A DNA stretch of 35,812 nt from Entamoeba invadens IP1 (lineage: Eukaryota; Evosea; Mastigamoebida; Endamoebidae), in assembly GCF_000330505.1 (NCBI RefSeq), contig NW_004191893.1, positions 210,670 to 246,481 of the forward strand, written 5' to 3'. Position 1 is the first letter of the stretch. Each line of letters starts with the position of its first letter. The notes below the pieces were generated by a model. The model ran no database searches. It was given only the letters and a program-made list of their open reading frames with translations, and was not told where the DNA came from. Made by a program: the position numbers and the translations under genes. This document shows positions 10,401-18,806 of this stretch, one piece after another.

Positions 10401-11029
10401 ATGTCATCATAATAACGCCAGTCTCATGTAACACATTCAGATTGGTCTCAAAGGAAAGCAACACAATAATCAACGATTGTTACGTCTCCGGTGATTCAAT
10501 GAAAAGAGTCTTCTCATCTTTTGCATTCAAGTTGTTTGCGCAAGACTTTAATATGTTCATTGGACCGATGGCAGAGAGAAGGAAGTTAATAGATGAAATC
10601 ATTGAGAAGCATAGATATAAGAATGGAGGAAGAGGGTTGGCTATATTCACACAACCTGTTGCACAAGCGATTGACAAATGTATTGTGGTCGACGAGTTCG
10701 GGTGGGAGCCTGCAAAGACTGTGGTTGCACCATTGCGACAAACGGCATCAACAAACAAAATTACACTGACACCACAAGTTGCGATGCTTGTCGAGTCGAT
10801 TAAAAAGAAGCCAAGTCCAAATTGCCCATATTTTCACTGCGAAGCAGAAGACGTCCAAACAGAGAAGATGCAATTCCAGATGGCACAGTCGCTGCGGTGT
10901 TGTGAAAAAGAGGATCCTTTCTATTACAGGAGATCAAAGACACTATATTCTCTTCGGACCCAGACAAAACTTGCAAAACACAGTCTCCGCGTTCGCAAAA
11001 TCACACGAAACACACAGCACCCAAAGTAG
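7480..11029 (+). CDS. RalGAP beta-subunit-like / tuberin-type RapGAP-domain protein
   Basis: Two exons, 7480-7757 and 7801-11029 (intron GTTTGTTAAA...GTCTAG, phase 2), encode about 1,168 aa. The N-terminal half is helical-repeat-like and resembles the start of RalGAP subunit beta: a WLMENETQRPKYM segment just after the splice and VVEQW near residue 250. A RapGAP-type domain lies at about 830-1020: FFTSFVMGIGDYYEP, YDLQVIWN, VIIITPV, then a helix ending in MAERRKLIDEIIEKH. In active RapGAPs a Gly-Asn-Asp loop just before the VxIVYN-like strand supplies the catalytic Asn; here the loop reads KGEKYD, so catalysis is doubtful, as for a beta-type partner subunit. RalGAP heterodimers inactivate Ral-family GTPases. 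The last 30 codons before the gap are uncertain: another frame is also open from about 10905 into the Ns. Confidence 0.75.
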
Positions 11030-11039
11030 CGGCTTTCAT

Positions 11040-11139
11040 NNNNNNNNNNNNNNNNNNNNNNNNNNNNNNNNNNNNNNNNNNNNNNNNNNNNNNNNNNNNN
11101 NNNNNNNNNNNNNNNNNNNNNNNNNNNNNNNNNNNNNNN
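11040..11139. other. Assembly gap (100 Ns)
   Basis: Exactly 100 N, a conventional unknown-size scaffold gap. The end of the RalGAP-like gene and the spacer before the thiamine pyrophosphokinase gene flank it. Sequence of unknown length is missing. The resumed sequence at 11140-11303 is AT-rich and shows no gene. Confidence 0.98.
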
Positions 11140-11303
11140 GATTGTATTTACCTGGTTTCATTTATTTAACGTTTCAAATTCTAATACTTTTTACTAATAA
11201 GTTTAAAAGTAAAGAGATTCAAATGAAGCTATTAATCGGGGTGGATTCATCTTATTTGAATGTATAGAGTGATGAGTAAATAAAATGATATCTGAATCAC
11301 TTT

Positions 11304-11969
11304 ATGGAAAAGGGCAAGTGGTGCGCCATATTTACTGGCGGATCATATAAAACGTCAGCAGACGCAATTGCATTCTACCAAAACATCGCAGACAATGCGG
11401 AGTATTTGATATGTGCAGACAGCGGTGCTAATATGGTCCACAAGATCGGAAGAAGACCGGAGATAATAGTGGGAGATATGGACTCCATTGACAAGGAGGT
11501 GCTTGAAGCGTATAAAGATGTCGAGCAGGTAAAGTATCGGTGCGACAAAGATTATACAGACACTGAAATTGCGATAGGTAAAGCACGAGACAGAGGGTAT
11601 AGTGAGATTGTGTTATGTGGAGGTGTTGGGGAGCGGTTTGACCATGCGTTAGGCAACGCCTTCTCATTGATTCGTCTGAAGCGGATAGGTGTTCACATGC
11701 GAATTGTCAATTACCAACAAGTGATAGAAGCGTCGACTGAAACGATGATTTTTGAAGGACGTCAAGGGTGGACATTAAGTTTCATACCGGTATCAGAACG
11801 AGTCGAGAATGTGACCATCAGTGGCATGCAATATCCATTAGTCAACAAAACGTTAGAAATAGGAGTGTCGTTAACAATATCAAATGTTGTGACGGAGGAT
11901 TTGGCGACATTGAACTACACGAAAGGGGAAATGCTTGTCATCTTGACACGGCCGAGTTGTCTTGCTTAA
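11304..11969 (+). CDS. TPK: Thiamine pyrophosphokinase
   Basis: Transfers pyrophosphate from ATP to thiamine to make thiamine diphosphate (EC 2.7.6.2). The single exon of 221 aa has the normal eukaryotic/bacterial length. The motif set is complete: CADSGANMV (about 38-46), VGDMDSID (about 57-64), DKDYTDTE (about 78-85), GGVGERFDHALGN (about 105-117). The C-terminal thiamine-binding beta domain follows with GWTLSFIPV, TISGMQYPL and ISNVVTED. The ATG at 11304 is the first in frame. Entamoeba species lack most vitamin biosynthesis, so this enzyme would activate salvaged thiamine. Confidence 0.95.
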   Translation: MEKGKWCAIFTGGSYKTSADAIAFYQNIADNAEYLICADSGANMVHKIGRRPEIIVGDMDSIDKEVLEAYKDVEQVKYRCDKDYTDTEIAIGKARDRGYSEIVLCGGVGERFDHALGNAFSLIRLKRIGVHMRIVNYQQVIEASTETMIFEGRQGWTLSFIPVSERVENVTISGMQYPLVNKTLEIGVSLTISNVVTEDLATLNYTKGEMLVILTRPSCLA

Positions 11970-12049
11970 TTGACTTTTTTACTACTTTTTCTCTAAAACG
12001 AAATGATAACAATTTATTTTGAGTTCTTGAGAAAAAGAACTTGTTTGGG

Positions 12050-13339
12050 ATGAAACCAAAAAACCAAAAACCCATCTTTGTCACTGATTTGACTGCTACG
12101 CAAAGAGTCGGAACAACACCAGCGCAACGCGCTAACAATATTTCTAAAGACCTTCGACTACCAACACAAAAGACGGCAGTAGTAACGCAGCCAAAAGAGA
12201 CTTCAACTTGGATCCAAGACAACAAAAAGGAGGATGACGCAGATTCTATCGACTGGTCCTTCCTCGACAAGGAACCGGAAACGATCACCAAGATGGAAAC
12301 TGAGAACACCCCGATTGTGATAGACACAATAGTAGTGAAGGATGATGTCGATGTCCACAAAATCTCATCAGTCGAAACTGATATTAAGAAGAAGAACAGT
12401 GAACTCACAAAATCGTTTTCGACAATTCCTACACAACTTAAAACACCAGAGAAACCACTCCCCCAAACCACTCCACAAAAAATCGAGAAAGAGGAAACCG
12501 TCATACAAATGACTGATGTGGATGTTGAGAGTGTGATGAGTGAATGTTGTCGGATGACACATACCCATGGGGTTTTGACGTGCAAAAACCTCTTTCCCAT
12601 TGTTAAAAAATCACTCAAAGTGAGCAACGTGAATTGTTTAAGTACAGTCGAGCAATTGGGAGATTGCCATTTGTGGCGATTTGAAGCGTTAAAGGAGGTT
12701 GGCGCTGTCGACGCACATGGGAAATCGACAGAGAGTCACGAGTGGGAAAAAGACGGGGAGTCTGTTATACAACTTCTGATGACGCTCACAAAGTCTCCAA
12801 AAAATCGCATTGCCGCAATTCAACTTCTTGAAGAGATTTTCAGTGGATATCCCATGTACTTACATAGGATGTATCAAGACGTGATAAACACTGAAATAAC
12901 AGTCGAGAAAGACGTGCTGATGAGAATGATTGATATGCACACCGTCATGCCACTCGATTTCAAACAACAACAAAAAGCATTAGATGACATAGTTAAGAGT
13001 TTTTGTGAAAGAAAGTTCATTGACAGAGATGTGGGAAACGAGGTGGATGCTATCCACACAATGTCTTGTGTTGTTATGGAAGGTGCTGAAACAACGTTTA
13101 CAGTTGTTACGAGAATGGCTGGAGATATCACAAAAAGCGCGATGAACAAGATATTACTGATTGACGACGAGAGGAGTGTGGTGTTGCTTCTTGAGGTAAT
13201 TTTTAACTTCCAAAGGACAGAACAAGTTGTTCTGAGCTCTTCACAACAAATCGAGTTGGAACAAATTATGTTGAAATTGGAAGAGAAGTATGGGACAGAA
13301 GGCCCGTTTGGTGTTTTCAAGCTGTGTTATGAGGTGTAA
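12050..13339 (+). CDS. Unknown protein, possibly RPAP1-like, 429 aa
   Basis: The frame is open from 12041, but the first ATG is 12050 (MKPKNQKPIFVTD). Residues 1-150 are polar, rich in Lys, Thr and acidic residues, and probably disordered. From about 165 the protein is helical. The segment WRFEALKEVGAVDAHG followed by SVIQLLMTLTKSPKNR and AAIQLLEEIF resembles the conserved core of RPAP1 (RNA polymerase II-associated protein 1), which has an RF-(x)-G stretch, His residues, then EL-x-x-L-x-RS and an ALQ-like helix. The match is weak: the HHH cluster is missing and the protein is much shorter than animal RPAP1. If right, it would act in polymerase II assembly or import. Otherwise it is an unclassified helical-repeat protein. 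Confidence 0.7.
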   Translation: MKPKNQKPIFVTDLTATQRVGTTPAQRANNISKDLRLPTQKTAVVTQPKETSTWIQDNKKEDDADSIDWSFLDKEPETITKMETENTPIVIDTIVVKDDVDVHKISSVETDIKKKNSELTKSFSTIPTQLKTPEKPLPQTTPQKIEKEETVIQMTDVDVESVMSECCRMTHTHGVLTCKNLFPIVKKSLKVSNVNCLSTVEQLGDCHLWRFEALKEVGAVDAHGKSTESHEWEKDGESVIQLLMTLTKSPKNRIAAIQLLEEIFSGYPMYLHRMYQDVINTEITVEKDVLMRMIDMHTVMPLDFKQQQKALDDIVKSFCERKFIDRDVGNEVDAIHTMSCVVMEGAETTFTVVTRMAGDITKSAMNKILLIDDERSVVLLLEVIFNFQRTEQVVLSSSQQIELEQIMLKLEEKYGTEGPFGVFKLCYEV

Positions 13340-13746
13340 CGGTGATTGATTGATGTTTTGTAATTTCAAGAGTTATTTGATAGTAACGTTTAATATATAG
13401 TGAGGGGTCTACCAAAGATAAAAGTTTTGTTTGCTTGTCGAAACAATCATACAACTTTTGTGCATGTTGAGCGAGATAAACACGTGGAATTGAATTGAAA
13501 GAACAAAGGAAAGAAACCCTAGTCTATGATCTATATAATCGAAAACACGGAGAAAATGATACAATTAACGGGTTATAACGCAATAAAAGTAAAGAACTCC
13601 GAATTTGGTTAAAGAAATTTGAACGATCCCGATTTAGTCGAAATAAAAATATACAATAGTAAACAAATAGTAATATTAATGGGTTGATAAGAACCCTAAA
13701 AAAAAGAGTATATAAGGCAATCTCGAAATATAGAAGTGACAGAGAC
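13340..13746. other. AT-rich intergenic region with the eEF1B promoter
   Basis: No coding sequence. The right end holds a TATA-like element at 13708-13716 (listed separately) about 39 bp before the eEF1B start codon, which fits the compact promoters of Entamoeba. Confidence 0.6.
13708..13716 (+). promoter_or_regulatory. TATA-like element of the eEF1B gene
   Basis: GTATATAAG lies 39 bp upstream of the ATG at 13747 and resembles the Entamoeba core promoter element GTATTTAAA, normally about 30 bp before transcription start. It supports 13747 as the true start and argues against an upstream exon. Confidence 0.6.
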
Positions 13747-14118
13747 ATGGCTGACGATATGGATTTATTCGGAGGAGAACTCACCGCAGAAGAAAAGGCC
13801 GCAGAGGAACAACGCAAAGCTGAGAAGGCCAAGAAAGTCAAAGAAGAACCAAAGGGCAGATCACAAATCGTTTTCGAAGTCAAGCCATGGGGTGAAGACA
13901 CTGATATGGCCGCTATGGAAGCTGCTATCAGAGGCATTCAAAAGGAAGGGCTCATGTGGGGAGCTGCCAGACTTGAGCCAGTTGTCCACACCATCAAAAT
14001 GTTGGTCATCATGATGAACGTCGATGATGAAGTCAACACCCAGGAAGTCCAAGACGAAATTGAAGAACTCGAGGACTATGTTCAGTCCGTCGATATTAGA
14101 TCCTTCACTAAGCTTTAA
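13747..14118 (+). CDS. Translation elongation factor 1B alpha (EF-1-beta), short form
   Basis: Guanine exchange factor that recycles eEF1A-GDP during translation elongation. The product is 123 aa, starting MADDMDLFGG. A short charged linker (about 12-36) is followed by the complete C-terminal GEF domain: VKPWGEDTDM, AIRGIQKEGLMWGAARLEPV, IKMLVIMMNVDD, EDYVQSVDI and the terminal FTKL. Typical eEF1B alpha proteins are about 200-230 aa with an N-terminal GST-C-like domain that docks on eEF1B gamma. That domain is absent here, and the TATA-like box 39 bp upstream leaves no room for it. The gene faces the TTD14-like gene tail to tail. Confidence 0.93.
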   Translation: MADDMDLFGGELTAEEKAAEEQRKAEKAKKVKEEPKGRSQIVFEVKPWGEDTDMAAMEAAIRGIQKEGLMWGAARLEPVVHTIKMLVIMMNVDDEVNTQEVQDEIEELEDYVQSVDIRSFTKL

Positions 14119-14356
14119 TCCAATTGATTTTTATTGATTAAGTTTTTATGTTTCTTCTGTTATTATATATGTGGATATAAATTGAAGAAGTATTGTTACA
14201 ATTGATTCTTTGGAAGTGGAAGTATTTTGAATGCTCTTGACATTTTTAACTAAAAAACAACTACATAAGAAGTTTTATAATATTTTTATCATTAACAAAA
14301 GAAAAAAAAGAAAGTATTCAAATACTGAAAACAAAAAGTACACAAATAGAAATCAG

Positions 14357-15079
14357 TTACTGGAAGACCATTGGAGTTGGAGGAGTCATTGGAATATCAA
14401 GCACGGAATGATATTCGATGCCAACGAAGTCTGCAATTTTTTCACAAATTCTCTTGACCTTTCCTTGCCAGTTAGTGCTGTTATCTATGATGATTTGGTG
14501 TGGGTGGATGGCCCATTTTTCTTCAATGGTGTAGTCAAGTTCGGCGGCTTCTGTTGGTGTTTCTCTTCTTGCGGGGTTGCTCTTTCTGTCATAGTACCTC
14601 AATGCGCCGATTGCTGTTGTTCTCAAGTGAATAACCATGTCGTATCTCTTCTTACAGAACGAGTCCATATCGAATCCCCCTTCTGTGGCGACTTTGTTCC
14701 AGTTGTCCTCAGTCATATAAGCAGCTGAGTCCATACTCCCTCTGTCTGACAAGATAAGTGTTGTCTTTTTGTTTGTAGACTGAGCGTACGTATAGAACTG
14801 ATCCTCCATGGCAAGCTGACATCGGATCTTGCACAGTTCCCAACACAACCTTTGCCTCTCAGAGCCTTTTGCAGGAAACCCAGCACCAGAGTTGAAGAAC
14901 ATAGTCGAGTTCTCTTGGATGTGGAAGACTTGGATTCCAAGTGGGCGGAACTGATCGGCGATTTGTGTAAGGGATGTAGTCTTTCCTCCACCAGGGCCAC
15001 CAGTGAGGACAACACGATAGATCTTTGGCGTTTCTCCTGGAGCGCACTCGATTGGGTTGTCGATTAAATTGCCTTCCAT
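14357..15079 (-). CDS. TTD14-like P-loop NTPase (AAA_28 family)
   Basis: 240 aa. The frame extends to 15157 but without ATG; the first ATG is 15079 (MEGNLIDNP), with an ATATATAAG box 22-31 bp upstream that fixes this start. A Walker A motif GGPGGGKTT sits at residues 27-35. Family marks follow: VFHIQENSTMFF, a Gln/Arg-rich helix (QRLCWELCKIR), LILSDRGSMDSAAYM as the Walker B-like segment, then VIHLRTTA and a C-terminal HQIIIDNS strand. The relative in flies, TTD14, binds GTP and phosphoinositides and works in membrane-protein trafficking. A similar role here is only an inference. A nicotinamide-ribonucleoside-kinase-like NTPase is the main alternative. Confidence 0.8.
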   Translation of the reverse strand: MEGNLIDNPIECAPGETPKIYRVVLTGGPGGGKTTSLTQIADQFRPLGIQVFHIQENSTMFFNSGAGFPAKGSERQRLCWELCKIRCQLAMEDQFYTYAQSTNKKTTLILSDRGSMDSAAYMTEDNWNKVATEGGFDMDSFCKKRYDMVIHLRTTAIGALRYYDRKSNPARRETPTEAAELDYTIEEKWAIHPHQIIIDNSTNWQGKVKRICEKIADFVGIEYHSVLDIPMTPPTPMVFQ

Positions 15080-15495
15080 AAGTTTCCCACGTAACCCTCC
15101 CTTATATATTACCAACCCTTTTCTTTTTTTCAATTTTCTTCTTTTCTTTTGACACAATTCCCATCACAATTGGTAAAACGCGCCTTCTTTATGCTTGGAT
15201 TGTTTCGTATTCAATATACTCATTCCCATTTCTGCATTCTTCTTATTTTGAGTATGATGAGTTGTGTATCGTTAATATAAACCTCCTCATAAAACAGGAA
15301 AACTCCTTTAAAAAATTAGAAAAAGTCAACATGTCGTCTTATTTTTCAAAGTAGAAATAAGACAAAACGGATATAAAAAACAGAGAAGTGGTAAACTGGA
15401 GAATTTGGATTTGGCAGGAGACACTTTTTGGTGTAGCACAAAGTGTTATTTATAACACAAAATGTTATAAAAGTAAGAATTTACAAATTAGACAT
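15080..15495. other. Intergenic region
   Basis: Holds the TTD14-like promoter at its left end and the 3' flank of the 15496-16047 gene at its right. A 16-nt dyad GTGTTAT-TT-ATAACAC is at 15443-15458, about 40 bp past that gene's stop codon, where it could form a hairpin in the transcript tail. No coding sequence is supported. Confidence 0.5.
15101..15110 (-). promoter_or_regulatory. TATA-like element of the TTD14-like gene
   Basis: Read on the minus strand this is AATATATAAG, 22-31 bp before the ATG at 15079. Position and sequence match the Entamoeba TATA-like core element. Confidence 0.55.
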
Positions 15496-16047
15496 TCAGG
15501 CAGTGTTCTCCTTCTGTGCCTCCTCGCTCAAAATGACGCCGATCTCTGCAATAACGTTCTCGACAAAGACACTTCTTTGTGCATTGTAGAACTTGTCCAT
15601 GAAACAAAACACGTCGTTTGGTATTTTCTTGGACGACAACGCGTGTTTCTTTCCCTCTTTGCCAGGCTTAACAGACTCTGCAAGAGAAACATACCCCGTT
15701 TTCGTGTTGTTGATTTTGTCTTTGATTTGCGACGCACTCTTCTTGACGTGGAAGTACCGCTGTATTTCGTCTGAAGACGTTTTGAGGAAGTCCACAAAAC
15801 TGATGACTCGGCGGTGTGCAAGTTGCCAGTGCCTATACTTCAGCATTATGAATTTCGTCGCGTTCAGGCTCCAGTTGCGGTCCGCCTTCTTAGAACTCTT
15901 ATCTGTCTTCTCTGAGTCTTGTGGGTGTAGCCCCGTCTTTATGCCCTTCTCTGAAAGCGAGTTGAGTTCATCACTTATTTCCGGGATGATTGTGAAGTAT
16001 GAGTAGTCACGGGCGGTCAGTGGATGAAACGCACTAGGAGTTTGCAT
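15496..16047 (-). CDS. Hypothetical protein with a Myb/SANT-like segment, 183 aa
   Basis: Single exon from ATG 16047 (MQTPSAFHPLTARDY). I do not firmly recognise it. Residues about 58-125 are basic and helical: a Trp (NWSLNATKFIMLKY), a central helix and then VKKSASQIKDKINNTKTGY. That pattern resembles trihelix/Myb-SANT-like DNA-binding domains, in which a motif of the type V-x-K-S-x-x-Q-x-x-x-K-x-x-x-L precedes a Tyr. The flanks are charged. There is no signal peptide or membrane segment. A DNA-binding or chromatin role is an inference. Confidence 0.65.
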   Translation of the reverse strand: MQTPSAFHPLTARDYSYFTIIPEISDELNSLSEKGIKTGLHPQDSEKTDKSSKKADRNWSLNATKFIMLKYRHWQLAHRRVISFVDFLKTSSDEIQRYFHVKKSASQIKDKINNTKTGYVSLAESVKPGKEGKKHALSSKKIPNDVFCFMDKFYNAQRSVFVENVIAEIGVILSEEAQKENTA

Positions 16048-17381
16048 GATCTTTTGTGTCAGTTCGTTGACGATTTTTTGTTAAAAATCTTTTAGAATAG
16101 AATTTCTGAAAACTTCCAGTCGATGCTTTATTTCTGGGCGATTGGAAATCCCATTCCGTTGCTATCTTAATCCCTTAACATATCTTGTTTGTGTAAATTT
16201 GTTTAAACTTGTTCTTTTCTGTTTCACCAAAGTACCCACTTTTTAACAGGAGATTCGGCTATTAGTTTATTATGTATAAATATATTCATCGAACTTTATT
16301 CAATTATAATTGTATAGGTTTTAGTTTTACAACAATAGTTCAATGCAAATAACTTTTAGAGTACAAAAACATCTAACATATCAAAAAACTATTTTCTGTT
16401 TTCCCATTTTGATTTTCATTTTGGATTTGTTTTTTCTAAGATTTTCTCTTTACTTTGTCGCATGTCTGTCCAAAAGTACCACAAATGTGTTCATTATAAT
16501 ACATTATATCATGTTAATCGGTGAATTATTCTTTTTTGGTCAATCGATCACAGATATTATCAATCTCAAAACACATTTTTGCTTTCTCGTTTTTTGAGAT
16601 TCAATTTCTTTGTTTGTGTTTTTGAACACACGTGGCGCTTCATAATACAGTTTTTTGTTCATGTAGATTTTTGAATGCAAAAAGTAAGTGTATATTTAAA
16701 GCTCAAAATTGGTTGTTTTCAGTGGATTTTGCGGTTTTTAATGGTAGTTAAACAATTTAGTTCTATTATCTTTTGGAGAACAACAGCCCAAGAGCAAGCT
16801 TGATTACAGGAAAAGCACTGTATGTATAAAAACAACACAACCAAATATCACAAATTGGTTGAAAATCCCTATTTATTTGGTTTAGAGATGCCCATTATTC
16901 ATTGATAAGAGTTCGATTGAAAACAATTATTAAAACCATAAATAAAAAACAAAAATACTTTTAGTTACAAACATTTTATTGTTATAGTTGGATTATTCTG
17001 CGTATACTTGGAATTATCTATCAAACTGTTAGGAATGATGTTATTTTCCCAGATTTTTTTTCATTTTTTGTTTTGTTTTATTTGGAGTATTGCTTAATTA
17101 TTTTTAAAATGTAAATATTGCCGTTTATTGAATGTATACGTTTTTTGGTAAGTTTTTTTCAAAATCGAATTTTATATTAAAGTGAATCTTTTAAAAAGTT
17201 GATCACACGACACTTTCTTTTTACAAATATAAAAAACTTAATTTTATGATAAAAGATTGATGAATTTGTTTAAACCACTCAAATTGTCGTTTTATTAATC
17301 CCTATAACATTTTAGGGCAATTATTATTGGGAAATGGATAAAATGTTTTTCAAAGAACTGGGAAGTGACTACAAAATTACA
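16048..17381. other. 1.3-kb AT-rich intergenic region
   Basis: No recognisable gene. A frame at 16343-16597 starts with ATG, but it encodes an extremely Phe/Ile-rich chain that only mirrors T-rich DNA. Long T and A runs recur at 16575-16630 and 17040-17170. The right end must contain the promoter of the small secreted-protein gene. Confidence 0.6.
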
Positions 17382-17656
17382 ATGTTATTTCTTTTGATTT
17401 TTCTTTTAGTTGTTTGTGCTTTGTTGATGTTCTGAGGAATGACAGATAGGTTCTATCCTTCAGTCTTGATATTAATGATTTCGACGACGAGTTTGACGAC
17501 TTCATGGAGTACGCCCTTGAGGAAAGTGATGTTTATGATGACGAATTTGACTTGACCGACACATACTACCCACACGACACAAACCGACACCCCTCAAAGC
17601 GTTGGCCGTACGTCATGCGCTTTGAGCAAAATTTGTATTTTGGCGGGTACTTTTAA
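17382..17656 (+). CDS. Small secreted acidic protein (two exons), 78 aa
   Basis: Exon 1 at 17382-17411 encodes MLFLLIFLLV. A 38-nt intron (17412-17449, GTTTGTGCTT...GATAG, phase 0) leads to exon 2 at 17450-17656, ending in TAA. Together they give an ideal signal peptide (MLFLLIFLLVVLSFS) with likely cleavage near residue 15. The mature chain of about 63 aa has an Asp/Glu-rich first half (LDINDFDDEFDDFMEY onward) and a basic, aromatic tail after a Lys-Arg pair (HPSKRWPYVMRF). It has no Cys. In-frame ATGs at 17334 and 17343 would add residues that spoil the signal sequence. No homologue is known to me. It is convergent with KTI12, whose stop is only 55 bp away. Confidence 0.7.
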
Positions 17657-17711
17657 ATTTAAGAGAATTGATCGTTTTTAGTGTTTACTTTGAAAATGGA
17701 AGTGCTACAAA

Positions 17712-18581
17712 TCACAAAAACGCTGAATTCAAAAATGCGACGAAAGCGTCGCCTCCGTTGTTGTCAAGTGTCAACAAGTTTTGTTGCAACAATTTCAAAA
17801 AAGACCTGCGGATACGATTGATCTCGGCAACAGAAACTTTACGAGGCAGAACAACACGTGTTGCGCTTTGTGGAACAACAATAGGATCTCCACCAACAAA
17901 CGTTGGAGAGTTGACAACCCTCATGACTACAGCAATTATGTCTTGTGTGATCGCATCTATTTGAGTGACTGCAGTGCTACTTTCCACAGTGTCTTGCTTG
18001 ACACTCATGTTGATTCTTCCTTTAAATTCACCAAACAAAATTTGACAGATCTTGTCGCAAGGAAGCTCATCCCCAGGTTTCATCTGGAAAAGGGGTTGGT
18101 CCCACTTGTGTGTGGGGAGTGGTTCTTCGTATCGTTCGATCAACTCAACTAACATCTCATCGGTGTATTTTTGCTCCCGTGGTGCGTTCCACTCAATGCA
18201 TTTCTCTTTTGGAGCCGTGACACTGATCGTCACACTTGTTGATGCAATTGACTTACAATGACATTTCAACTCGTAACGAAACGACTTGTTGTAATTGAGA
18301 GAGTCAAGAATGACGATGGTCTCACGATTCAAATAACGGAGAACTTGTCCCTTGAATGCTGTTCTAACTCTATCTTCGGTTTGCATTGCTGTATGTTATT
18401 ATTAGTTGTTTTCAGCAATAGACAAACTGTTGTATGCTTCTTCTCGATGAACACTTAACGTTTCTTCGTTAATTAAAACGACCTCTTTTTCGGGATATTT
18501 ATCAGAGACGTAGTCGGAGAGTTGTTTTGCAAGTGTTGTTTTGCCAGAACATGGGTATCCGCTGATCAAGACAAAGGGCAT
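17712..18581 (-). CDS. KTI12: KTI12-like P-loop protein (Elongator-associated)
   Basis: Two exons, 18581-18428 and 18388-17712, joined over a 39-nt intron (18389-18427, GTTTGTCTAT...ATACAG, phase 1), give 276 aa. The short first exon carries the start MPFVLISGYPCSGKTT with the Walker A loop (residues 8-16). Exon 2 has the Walker B/family motif VILDSLNYNKSFRYELKC (about 77-94), then KWDQPLFQM, an acidic hinge and a helical C-terminal tRNA-binding-like region ending in INRIRRSFLKLL. KTI12 supports Elongator in modifying the wobble uridine of tRNAs. PSTK (phosphoseryl-tRNA kinase) is the closest alternative, but the DSLNYxKxFRYEL motif fits KTI12. Divergent from SF3B4 across 225 bp. Confidence 0.88.
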
Positions 18582-18806
18582 TGTCTTTTTCAGTTTGATG
18601 ACTCAACATTGTTGACTTCAATTTAGGTTTTGTTAAAAAAATAAACTCAATGTCCCGATTTAATACACAAAAACAATTTAAAACATTTGTTTTGGTTTTA
18701 TTTGAACACGAATTGCAATGTCTAGAACACCACCCATTTTTTTATTTTTTTACCACTTTTTTATTAAGTTTTTTAAAATAAGACTACAAAGAACTGAAGT
18801 ACGTAA

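Noticed and set aside
10779..11267. Open frame running through the assembly gap
   Set aside because: It overlaps the coding RalGAP-like gene in another phase and is kept open by the 100 Ns.
16343..16597. 84-codon ATG frame in the 16-17 kb spacer
   Set aside because: The translation is almost entirely Phe, Ile, Leu and Tyr from T-rich DNA, with no intron signals or domain. It is a composition artefact.
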